Source of the DNA: an uncultured Lachnospiraceae bacterium
GTDB taxonomy: Bacteria; Bacillota; Clostridia; Lachnospirales; Lachnospiraceae
Assembly: GCA_947382355.1 (NCBI GenBank)
Contig: CANCYR010000009.1
Location: 1 to 64,000, forward strand
DNA: 64,000 bases
Direction: 5' to 3'
The translations under genes were made by a program, and so were the position numbers. Within the stretch, counting starts at the first letter, position 1. Each line of letters starts with the position of its first letter. Shown here one piece after another: positions 25,923 through 34,282 of this stretch. The notes under the pieces are model-generated. The model saw only the letters and a list, made by a program, of their open reading frames with translations, had not been told where the DNA came from and did not search any database.

Positions 25923-27920
25923 TTACTCCATTAGTGCATAATTTGTCTGGATTACATCGTAGAGCTTTTCTTTATCAGTTTCCTTATTACACATTACCTC
26001 AACAATTTGATGAATTTTTTTTCTATCCTTTTTATTCACTCCTAACTCATCCATAATTTCTTCCACTAATTCATACTGAGATTTATGAACATTCTTCCTG
26101 TTAATAATTGCATTATATAATTTAGATTTTTCTTCTTCAGAAGGCTCGATAACTTTTAAAAAACCCTTCCTATTAACAAATTGTATTCCCGATAACAGAG
26201 CTTCCAAAGACTTGCTTGCTAAAGGCACAACAAAATAAGATGTCAAAAAAGAGCGCGTTAACATCATGTAAACGGAGTTTCTTACTTGGAAATCATCTGT
26301 TAACGTACCTTGCATAATGCAGATAACAAATGGAAATTCCAACCCCTTTACATTATTTCTATTACTAACAAAAAGCGTTCCTTTCCTTTTTTCTTTCGTT
26401 TCATATCCAATATTTACATCCCAATCAAATTTCTCTTTTATCCAAAATTGTAAATTAGAGGCTAATTTATAATTTCTATCTACATTTTCCATAAACATAA
26501 TTCCAATGTCATCCGGAAGAACTGTAGGATTCTTTTGCCTAATCTCGCCAATAATGGACATTATTGTATCTAAGTATTCCTTTTCATTAACCTGAATTAA
26601 CTCAATGCCATTTGTTGAATCAATATTAATATCTTCAAATCTTTTTAATGGTTTTCTATGAAGTTCTACAATTCCATTCTCTTTTTTAATATCATATCCA
26701 CAAGCTTCCCACTCTTCATCCTTTAACCAGCGCAATTTTTTTTCAAACAATCCCATTCCAATTGCATGTGCTCCCATTAATGTTCTTGGATCAGTTCTAT
26801 AACATTTATTTAGCAAAAAATCTGGATCAACAACACTTAAAGACTTATTTTCAAAAATATCCTGAAAAATATCTCCCGCCACATAAACACATTTCTTCGA
26901 TACCTTTTCACACAATTTAAAAAATCCCTCTGAAAAATCTTGACTTTCATCAATCAATATATAATCAAAACAACATTCAAAATATTCAAGCATATTAAGA
27001 TTATATAAAGCTGTTTTGCAAATAGCATCAAACGTTGTACTATAAGAAAATCTGCTAAAAGGTATGTTATAATAATGACATATATAACTATATACGCCTG
27101 AGTTACAATCTGACTGCGTTCCCCAGCTTCTCATAACCCAAAGTCTTTCATTCCATTTTATCTGCTCCTCAACCTTCATAAAATTAAAAAATTCTGGCAC
27201 ACGCTTACGTAAACTATCTGCAAGAATTTCGTTATGGCACGTAAAAGCAATTCTGTTTTCATCAGCAGATATATATAATTCTTTAATTTTGTGCAGCAAT
27301 AATTCTGTTTTTCCGGTCCCGGCTAATCCTTGAATAGTAATTCGCCTTTTCACCGGCTCATCAAAAACAAATTTTGTCTGCTCTCCATCAAACAAAATAA
27401 TTTTTCTTTTTATTTGATCCAGAATATTATCCGGAACCCCTTCTCCCAATCTTTCTGCTTCATTTATACTGCCTGTTGCTAACGATATTAGAATTTCTCC
27501 CTTTCGAATCAATTCCTCATCCTTTATTTGGTTTTCTTCCAACAACAGATTAAATGTACTTTTCTCACACTCATTCTTATCGATTTTTACAACAAACTTT
27601 TCTCTCCATTGCCTTGGACGCCCAATCAATTTTAAGAATTCATACTTCTTTGCAATATACCCAATATCCTCGACAAAATCTTCTACATATTCATCAAACA
27701 TATCTTCATCTTTACCAAAATTAAAAAACATAATCTTATGCTTTGGAACGAGTATCACAAATGCATTCTTATATTCATAGTCAGTCTTTTTTTCAATAAT
27801 AGGTTTTCTAACAACATAAACCGGATTTATATTATCTGTTGTTGTTTCTTTCACCTTATCAATAAACTCCCTCTGTTCATCATCTGGTTCAAAATTTATA
27901 TAAAATAAACTGCTATCCAT
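25923..27920 (-). CDS. UvrD/SF1-like helicase with N-terminal extension
   Basis: 665 residues. After about 200 N-terminal residues of unknown fold (FVILVPKHKIMFFNFGKDED, LIGRPRQWREKFVV), a superfamily 1 motor begins with Walker A QGLAGTGKTELLLHKI near residue 200. Motif II is ILIDESQDFSEGF near residue 315, followed by the VAGDIFQDI motif III region. The C-terminal RecA-like domain includes KGTLFVSNRNNVKGLEFPFVICI and VYMMLTRSFLTSYFVV. It starts immediately after the HTH gene stop. Codon use is AT-rich, as expected for transferred DNA. Probably a nucleic-acid motor of a defence or mobile function. Confidence 0.85.
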   Translation of the reverse strand: MDSSLFYINFEPDDEQREFIDKVKETTTDNINPVYVVRKPIIEKKTDYEYKNAFVILVPKHKIMFFNFGKDEDMFDEYVEDFVEDIGYIAKKYEFLKLIGRPRQWREKFVVKIDKNECEKSTFNLLLEENQIKDEELIRKGEILISLATGSINEAERLGEGVPDNILDQIKRKIILFDGEQTKFVFDEPVKRRITIQGLAGTGKTELLLHKIKELYISADENRIAFTCHNEILADSLRKRVPEFFNFMKVEEQIKWNERLWVMRSWGTQSDCNSGVYSYICHYYNIPFSRFSYSTTFDAICKTALYNLNMLEYFECCFDYILIDESQDFSEGFFKLCEKVSKKCVYVAGDIFQDIFENKSLSVVDPDFLLNKCYRTDPRTLMGAHAIGMGLFEKKLRWLKDEEWEACGYDIKKENGIVELHRKPLKRFEDINIDSTNGIELIQVNEKEYLDTIMSIIGEIRQKNPTVLPDDIGIMFMENVDRNYKLASNLQFWIKEKFDWDVNIGYETKEKRKGTLFVSNRNNVKGLEFPFVICIMQGTLTDDFQVRNSVYMMLTRSFLTSYFVVPLASKSLEALLSGIQFVNRKGFLKVIEPSEEEKSKLYNAIINRKNVHKSQYELVEEIMDELGVNKKDRKKIHQIVEVMCNKETDKEKLYDVIQTNYALME

Positions 27921-28118
27921 TTATTTCTCCTTCTTCCTAACCATCTTATCCGTCTTTAACTTATATTCCATAAGGCGGAGCAAATATGGAGGCATTTTTC
28001 TTTTTCCATGTTCCCAGTCTTGTACAGTGCGATAAGGTATATCAAAATATGCTGAAAATTCTTTCCAATTAAGTCCACTTTCTTCCTTTAGCCTTATCAA
28101 TTGTTCTTTTTCATCCAT
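27921..28118 (-). CDS. Small HTH regulator of the helicase operon
   Basis: 65 residues with one helix-turn-helix: GLNWKEFSAYFDIPYRTVQDWEHGKRKMPPYLLRLMEYKL. This type of stand-alone HTH often precedes defence or toxin operons as autoregulator. GGAG lies 8 nt before the ATG; the stop abuts the helicase start. First gene of the operon. Confidence 0.82.
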   Translation of the reverse strand: MDEKEQLIRLKEESGLNWKEFSAYFDIPYRTVQDWEHGKRKMPPYLLRLMEYKLKTDKMVRKKEK

Positions 28119-28622
28119 TATTATTTCTCCTTCTCATGAATTATATCACCTATCACGCATTGCGTCTATATTATTTTTCATTTTTCCTATAATATAGATA
28201 AACAAAGCCCTCAAATCCTTTTAAAACACTACAGCAATATTCACTGCAAATACATGAACCTTCCGCAACCTCATTCGTATTTAATTTTCACTTTGCAATT
28301 ACAGATAAGCTTGCCAGAAAGCTTATCTGCCCTTTCTTCTCAGGACACCTCTCCCTAACTTAAAAAATTTTCATAGTTATGGCTTTTCGTTTCTCTGACA
28401 GCACATAAGCCTTGGGGTTTACCGCTAGGTTCTGATGAGGGAGCTATCATGTAGGAGCTTTCTTTGGATTCATTTTCTATCTGTACCAGAAAGTCTTTTT
28501 CTGACTTCAAACTGTAAGATTGTTATATATAGTAACAGCCTGCTATTAAACATTCTGTAATCAGGATAAAAATAGCCAGAATAGTTAAGCATATTTAAAC
28601 ATGGATTTCCGATTTCACAGGT
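28119..28622. other. Intergenic region with a hairpin and a possible coding remnant
   Basis: 500 bp without a clear gene. AGATAAGCTT (28303-28312) and AAGCTTATCT (28319-28328) form a tight hairpin. On the minus strand, about 28355-28520, an open frame without start reads SEKDFLVQIENESKES ... and ends at a TAG; it is not recognised and may be a remnant. The promoter of the HTH gene should lie between 28119 and 28210. Confidence 0.4.
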
Positions 28623-29528
28623 TTATTTCCCCACTCCATAAGCACCGGCACATTCTTCCAGCTTTTCTTTTAACAATGCAGGTGTTCCTTTTCTGTTTTG
28701 TATATTGTAAAGCAAATCTTTTGTACGATTATGCGCCGCCCTTAAGATTTTCTTTCTTTTTTCTATAACCCCGTTACTAATATAATAATTGCAGGTAAGA
28801 AAAATCTTGTCATGCTCAAATATAATCTGAAGTACATGTAAAATTTTTTCAAAATTTCTTGATAACATCTTAAAGCAATCTACATAAAACACTTCTACCG
28901 CACCTGAAGAAATCTTATCCAGTTCTCCCCTCAGACTATCGTCAAATTCCAGACTATATCCATCACAAATTACCGATGTGTATTCCTTTTCTGAAAACAT
29001 AATATCAGCACCCATGGAAGTCTTTTTGGGGACCTTTTCAAACAACGCTTCTGTATTCCCCATCAATGCTGCTTTTTTCAATACTTCCCATGCAAGAGGA
29101 TATTTCTGTATTGCCTCTTTATATACATCTGTATATTCTATGCTTTTCGTTTCTTCCTTCAAGGCATAAAAATCACATTTCCTAAAATACATAATTGCAC
29201 TTGACGTAACATTTCTAATTGTTTCATCTGACAAAGGCTCCCGCATTTTGAACCGGTCGCAGTTAACGCTTGCGGCTATCTCCAACATGCTGTTCCTGAT
29301 TGTTGCAACAACAAATCTTTTTACATCCTCGGGCGCATCCGGCTCATAAAACAATGCTTCCTCATCTGTCACAAATAGAACTGTCTTCCTGAACTCTTCC
29401 TCATCCCATCCGGATAGCAGAGAGCACATTCTGTCTTTGATGTCCGCTGCTATTTTCTCCCTGTATCTGTATTTTATTTCTTTTAGTTCGTGATTTAACA
29501 GGCTTTGCAAGTATTCCTGTATTCCCAT
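28623..29528 (-). CDS. Hypothetical protein (301 aa)
   Basis: Not recognised. No signal peptide or membrane helix. Alpha-helical and charged, starting MGIQEYLQSLLNHELKEIKY; middle VTSSAIMYFRKCDFYALKEE; end KKILRAAHNRTKDLLYN. GGGAGG lies 8 nt before the ATG. It starts 27 bp after the LysM lipoprotein gene stop on the same strand, so both are probably one unit. GC content is intermediate between the AT-rich helicase operon and the GC-richer lipoprotein gene. Confidence 0.7.
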   Translation of the reverse strand: MGIQEYLQSLLNHELKEIKYRYREKIAADIKDRMCSLLSGWDEEEFRKTVLFVTDEEALFYEPDAPEDVKRFVVATIRNSMLEIAASVNCDRFKMREPLSDETIRNVTSSAIMYFRKCDFYALKEETKSIEYTDVYKEAIQKYPLAWEVLKKAALMGNTEALFEKVPKKTSMGADIMFSEKEYTSVICDGYSLEFDDSLRGELDKISSGAVEVFYVDCFKMLSRNFEKILHVLQIIFEHDKIFLTCNYYISNGVIEKRKKILRAAHNRTKDLLYNIQNRKGTPALLKEKLEECAGAYGVGK

Positions 29529-29555
29529 ATCGGTTTCCTCCCATTACATTATGGC

Positions 29556-31946
29556 TTATGTTCCAAATTGCTCCCTCGCCGCCTCAAACAGATTGTGAAG
29601 GTAAGGGTACTCCCATTTACCCGCACCTACGTTGGGGATTGCGCCACCGCCCCATCCCATGCCCGGCTTACCGCCGTAATCGGTGAAACTGGCCGCCATA
29701 TAGCGGACGGTATTCACCAGCACAGTATTGGGCTCCTGCTCACGCACGCCGATTACTTCCGACATATTGGCTTTGCCAAACTTAAAGAAATCCACATACT
29801 GAAGAATTTCTTCCCCCGTATCATATTCAAAGGAGTACCCATACAGGTCGCAGCCATCCTCCAAATAACTCTTTTCAAAAGTAAGGTTCGACACTCTTCC
29901 CGGGCAAAGTTCTTCGCTGCACCGTATCACCTCTGCCTGAAACGCTTCCCAATCCTCCGGTTCATGGAATGGATTTTCCCCCACGGGATTCGTTACCGGA
30001 AGACTGTGAATCTGGTTCTCTTCCTCCCAGGACATATAAGTCACATCGCCATTCAGAAAACAATGGGCAAACCCAGCCGGCTGTTCAATCTGGAAACTTC
30101 CCTCGGAGCGCAGACCGCCCCTGGAATACGGGTCTTTGCAAATATAGAAAATCTCCGGTATAAATACTGTCTCACCTGCCAACAGATAATCGGGATCCTT
30201 CGGCGCATCCCCTGCCCGTACAATTGTGGTCCACTTGCATCCGGTTCCGTAAAAACGTTTGCTGATACGCCAGAGACTGTCTCCTTCCTGCACCTCATAT
30301 TCCAGCATTTTGTCTCCTGTAAGTTTAATATAGTCCTCCGGTTCTGCCCACTCCGGCAGCTCCTGAATCAACGCAAAAGTATCGCTTCTTTCCCGCTTGG
30401 TTTTTTCCTCCTGCTCTTCCTCCGTTAAGCCGTTTGCCACCGCCCGTCTGCTGTTTGCCACCTCTTTTTCCGTCTTTCGCTCAAACTGCTCCGTCTGCGG
30501 GTCCCAGAGCAGATAAGTGGGTGACGTATAATCATCCTCCACCGCTTTTGCGCCGCTGGAATGAACCGGCGCGCCCACCCGCATATCTGCATAACCGTCA
30601 CCGTTTAAGTCCGGATAGGTAATCGTATCCGGCAGTTCAATACACAAGGATACCCTGTGCTCCTGCAGGACTTCGCCGGTCTCCATATCCGTCACTGTCA
30701 TGTCGTAAGGTTCATCCATACAATACCCGTTCAAGAGATAGTACCGAAGCTCCGTATCCTCTTCCTTCGCAAACATTTCTTTCTCATCCGCGAAAGTCTC
30801 ATCTTCACTTTCCGCCAGAGATTTGGCGGCGGAAATAATGGAATCTTTCCTGAAATCATTTATATAATCGGAAAAAGAAGCTTCTTCTTCCCCATCATCC
30901 TTTGCAAGCGAAAAGTGCAGAGAAAGCATTCTGCCGTTCTCCGTAAGCGGCAACTCATAATCGGCCTCCACAAGCAGACCAAAATACCGCATAATCCCTT
31001 CGTCTCCGGCGTATTCCCAATTCTCATCAATTCCACGGACTTCCAGAAAACTGCGCTTCGGGTTCTCCAGCTCGGTCAACCGCTCATCATGGTCAATCCA
31101 GTACAGGCTTTCTTCATCCAGCCCCCAGCCGCTTCCCAGAACGCCGTAGTGCTGGAAAACATCATCAAACACATATTCCAGAGTTTCGTCGTCATCTTCC
31201 GACGGCGGGTTCAACAGAGTGAGTCCGTATGCCGTCCGGTCCTTCACGTAAAGATTGACCTTCGAGTTACGGTTGTCCAGATGGACAAACTCATAGCCAT
31301 CCTTCTCTTTCAGCGTTTCCTGCATATAGTAAAACAGCTTCCCGTTGTCTGCGCTCATTGCTGTCAGAGGATGTTCTTTCGTATCAAATTTCTTTTTCAG
31401 AATGTTGTATAAATCCAGAGCGTGGTCGTTTTCTGTCATGGGAAAGGTATAGTACAGAAAATGAAGCGAATTCACATCTGTTTCCTGCATAGCCGCCTCG
31501 TTTAGCGCTGTCTCCATTTCCGCAAGAGAATTGTAAAACCGCCATGTCACATCCGCTTCTCCCGCCAACCGAAAAGCTGACGGCGCATCCCACTCAGTTT
31601 CCATCCTTTCCCCCTCATAATCCTTTATAGTAATTACTGCGCTGGCATAGGGGGTTGCGGAAGTATGTTCATACAGATATCTGCTAAGCTCCTGCACCTC
31701 ACAGCTGTCATGCTCCTCTGAGCACTCCTTCGGTTCTTCCTTTGTTTCAACGCTTTGCGGTTCTTCTTTTGTTTCAGCGCTTTGCGGTTCTTCCGCTCTT
31801 CCTGACGGTGTACCGCAGGCCGTAAGCAACAGGCCGAGTGCTGCTATAGCGATGATGCAGTTTCTTCTTTTTTGGTTCCGCCGTGTTGTTTCGTTGAAAT
31901 CTGTTGCTTCATTTTTTTTGATATTCTGATGTAAATCTTTTGTCAT
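29556..31946 (-). CDS. Large lipoprotein with LysM domain
   Basis: 796 residues. A long cytosolic N-tail precedes the signal sequence IIAIAALGLLLTACGT with lipobox LTAC near residue 44. An imperfect repeat EEPQSAETKEEPQSVETKEEP follows. A DLNGDGYADMRVG segment (FG-GAP/VCBS-like) lies near residue 450, and a LysM domain (EGDSLWRISKRFYGTGCKWTTI) near residues 547-595, which binds peptidoglycan glycans. Probably a cell-wall-associated surface lipoprotein. AAAAGGAC precedes the ATG. Its high GC differs from both flanks of the island. Function otherwise unknown. Confidence 0.82.
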   Translation of the reverse strand: MTKDLHQNIKKNEATDFNETTRRNQKRRNCIIAIAALGLLLTACGTPSGRAEEPQSAETKEEPQSVETKEEPKECSEEHDSCEVQELSRYLYEHTSATPYASAVITIKDYEGERMETEWDAPSAFRLAGEADVTWRFYNSLAEMETALNEAAMQETDVNSLHFLYYTFPMTENDHALDLYNILKKKFDTKEHPLTAMSADNGKLFYYMQETLKEKDGYEFVHLDNRNSKVNLYVKDRTAYGLTLLNPPSEDDDETLEYVFDDVFQHYGVLGSGWGLDEESLYWIDHDERLTELENPKRSFLEVRGIDENWEYAGDEGIMRYFGLLVEADYELPLTENGRMLSLHFSLAKDDGEEEASFSDYINDFRKDSIISAAKSLAESEDETFADEKEMFAKEEDTELRYYLLNGYCMDEPYDMTVTDMETGEVLQEHRVSLCIELPDTITYPDLNGDGYADMRVGAPVHSSGAKAVEDDYTSPTYLLWDPQTEQFERKTEKEVANSRRAVANGLTEEEQEEKTKRERSDTFALIQELPEWAEPEDYIKLTGDKMLEYEVQEGDSLWRISKRFYGTGCKWTTIVRAGDAPKDPDYLLAGETVFIPEIFYICKDPYSRGGLRSEGSFQIEQPAGFAHCFLNGDVTYMSWEEENQIHSLPVTNPVGENPFHEPEDWEAFQAEVIRCSEELCPGRVSNLTFEKSYLEDGCDLYGYSFEYDTGEEILQYVDFFKFGKANMSEVIGVREQEPNTVLVNTVRYMAASFTDYGGKPGMGWGGGAIPNVGAGKWEYPYLHNLFEAAREQFGT

Positions 31947-32164
31947 ATATATTGTCCTTTTAACTATTAATCTGCTATTTTTATTTTTTATGATGTTTCA
32001 GATTGATTTGTGAGCTGCTCTTTGTTATGGTATTTGCTGCTAATTAAAATTTTATCATAATTTGCTGTTTTCGGGTAGATTTTTGAAAAATGAAATAAGC
32101 AGAAGAAAGCCCCCAAATCCCGGTTGACTTGAAGGCTTGATTTTGACCATTTCATTTTCTCATT

Positions 32165-32400
32165 CTTTTATCTCTAATAACCTTTTCTATCTGAGACCAC
32201 ACGTTCAATAATATCTTCATCCACTAGCTTTTTTATATTTTTTGAATGGCTCTCTTTGAAATCTTTATTATTTCAGCCATCTCTACTTGTGTTATGCTCG
32301 GATTCTTCTGAATTGATTTCATTATTTTTTGCTGTGTTGAATTCAAATCTTTCAGCTAACCTTTCGGCGAACTTTTTGGCGAACTTTTTGGTTGACTTCG
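32165..32400 (-). pseudogene. Remnant of an ATP-binding/HTH protein (AlbA_2-like)
   Basis: Frame fragments KKFAKKFAERLAERFEFNS, TQQKIMKSIQKNPSITQVEM and AEIIKISKRAIQK lead into an in-frame stop, then KLVDEDIIERVVSDRKGY in another frame. This resembles the winged-helix C-terminus of RecG-like/AlbA_2 putative transcriptional regulators. Broken by frameshift and lacking the N-terminal part. Confidence 0.6.
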
Positions 32401-32568
32401 ACAATCATCATCATAAAATGGTCTGTATAAATTTACCCTGAAATTATCACCAATTGCAAAATTTATCAGTCGGTATAGAAATATTAGAGCTGATATCATA
32501 ATGTTCAAAAAAATTAGCTGTTTTCTTCCAATTTATGCAATTTTTTATACTATCAAAAAAATGACATT

Positions 32569-32865
32569 CTACTGGTGAAAGAACGTCCATCCGTTTTTTT
32601 GATATTTTTCATATTCTCCATGCGCTTTCTCATCCAAATTATAAAAATCCACCTGATAGATCTTATCGTCAAAAGCAGTATAGGCAAATTTTGCCCAAAC
32701 TGCTTCTTTTACTAATTCGCCCTCTTAAAAAATATTTCTTACATGTTTTCCTATCACATTGTTATCCCGTTGAAATACTTCTGCCATTTGGTCAATGGAG
32801 AGCCAAACCGTGTCTTGGTCAAAGGTTACTTCTATTTTGATAATCCTGTCTTCTGTGATATACAT
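32569..32865 (-). pseudogene. Broken RhuM-family gene
   Basis: From ATG 32865 the frame reads VTFDQDTVWLSIDQMAEVFQ and RDNNVIGKHVRNIF, then a stop. The sequence resumes as EGELVKEAVWAKFAYTAFDD and YQVDFYNLDEKAHGEYEKYQ, which joins the N-terminus of RhuM (virulence-associated, Fic-linked) to its C-terminal end through an internal deletion. The region 31947-33001 otherwise shows no intact gene. Confidence 0.68.
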
Positions 32866-33001
32866 GATTATTTGATTGCAATGTATGTGCCCCTCTAATT
32901 AAAACATATAGGAATTTAATAGTACTATTATACTTGCCTTACATTTTTTGTTTGTTTTTTATACATTTCTTGATATATAATATATGATGGAGGTGTTTAT
33001 T

Positions 33002-34243
33002 ATGTCGATATTGAATCAACCATTTCAAGGACAATTAGGTAACGTGCTTATTGATAAAATAGAAAGTAGTAATTACAACCAAATGACTATTTTTTCGGCC
33101 TTTGCAAAAAACAGTGGAGTTCTTAGATTGAAATCTTCATTGGAAAAATTTAAAAAGGTAAACGGTAAAATAACTGCTTTCATCGGAATTGATTTAGATG
33201 GTACATCGTATGAGGCACTTTTAAATCTTTATTCGCTCTGTGATTCATTGTATGTCATACACTCTGAAAATATGTCTACAACCTATCACAGTAAAATTTA
33301 TCTTTTAGAGAATGATACTTCTGCATGGTGCGCTATTGGATCAAACAATTTTACTGGAGGAGGATTATGGACAAACTTCGAGAGTGCAGCTATCCAGGAA
33401 TATTCTCTACCTACACAACATAACGAATTAGAAAATATATACTCAATAATCGCAAAATATTCTGATTCAGATTATGTTTGTTCAACAAAAATCAGTTCCA
33501 TTGATGACATTAACACACTGTTAGATTCCAATTACATAAACAAAGAAGTTTCACAAAAAATAACTACCATAAAAAGAAGAACCTCTGAAAAAGCAAATCA
33601 GAAAAAGAATCATCTTTTTGGTTCTGAAAAAGTTTCCATACCAACAATAATAGCAACACAAAAACCGAGAAAGCCTCTCTCACAAAACAAAAAAACAACT
33701 CAACCAAATGTGGATTATATTGTCAACATGCCAACAACCACTCCTGCATTTACAAATGAGCAATTTTGGTTCGAAATGCGTAAATCAACTGGTGGTTCCA
33801 GAAACATTCTTGATTTATCAAAGCTAGGTCAAATTGTCGAAGGCTCTGTTACAGGTACACCGTATGAATATGCTGAACCTAATCGTATGTATGGCGGTGT
33901 AAAATTCTTCGAAATAGATCCTGAAGATATCTTGCGCAAAAAAGACATTACAATCAACTATTTAGGAAAAGACTATTTCCCTTCTACAATTAAATTTGCG
34001 CCCAACAATGGTAGTTGGAGAATTCAATTAAAAGGTGAACCAACCGATGGTACGAATGAGCTATCTAAGTTTGGCAATCGCGGCGATTTTATTTTTAAGA
34101 TTCTTGTTTTCGAAAAAATCACACCTGATTACTATGTTCTTTCACTTCTTGATGACAGTGAATTAGAGAATATAAAATCTCTTAGTCGTGTATGGGGAAG
34201 AAACGGTAGTGGTGCAACATCAAAGGCCTACGGGATGTTATAG
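33002..34243 (+). CDS. Phospholipase-D-fold restriction endonuclease (NgoFVII/BfiI-like)
   Basis: 413 residues. The N-terminal half is a PLD-type nuclease domain: YHSKIYLLEND with His and Lys of the HxK motif near residue 95, then AIGSNNFTGGGLWTNFE, in which Ser/Asn/Glu complete the site. After a linker, the C-terminal half (FWFEMRKSTGGSRNILDLSK ... WRIQLKGEPTDGTNELSKFG) resembles the B3-like DNA-binding domain of NgoFVII. GGAGG lies 8 nt before ATG 33002. It converges on two adenine methylase genes, the expected partners. Confidence 0.8.
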   Translation: MSILNQPFQGQLGNVLIDKIESSNYNQMTIFSAFAKNSGVLRLKSSLEKFKKVNGKITAFIGIDLDGTSYEALLNLYSLCDSLYVIHSENMSTTYHSKIYLLENDTSAWCAIGSNNFTGGGLWTNFESAAIQEYSLPTQHNELENIYSIIAKYSDSDYVCSTKISSIDDINTLLDSNYINKEVSQKITTIKRRTSEKANQKKNHLFGSEKVSIPTIIATQKPRKPLSQNKKTTQPNVDYIVNMPTTTPAFTNEQFWFEMRKSTGGSRNILDLSKLGQIVEGSVTGTPYEYAEPNRMYGGVKFFEIDPEDILRKKDITINYLGKDYFPSTIKFAPNNGSWRIQLKGEPTDGTNELSKFGNRGDFIFKILVFEKITPDYYVLSLLDDSELENIKSLSRVWGRNGSGATSKAYGML

Positions 34244-34252
34244 TTTATTAAT

Positions 34253-34282
34253 GTGGAACAGTGACTAAAACCACTGTTCCAC
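34253..34282. terminator. Bidirectional terminator of the restriction locus
   Basis: GTGGAACAGTG and CACTGTTCCAC pair exactly around an 8-base loop, followed by TTCTTTATTTG on the plus strand. It lies between the convergent endonuclease and methylase genes and includes the last codons of the methylase. Confidence 0.75.

Noticed and set aside
30657-31412. Plus-strand frame of 251 codons
   Set aside because: It is antisense to the LysM lipoprotein gene, has no ribosome site and a composition typical of a shadow frame.
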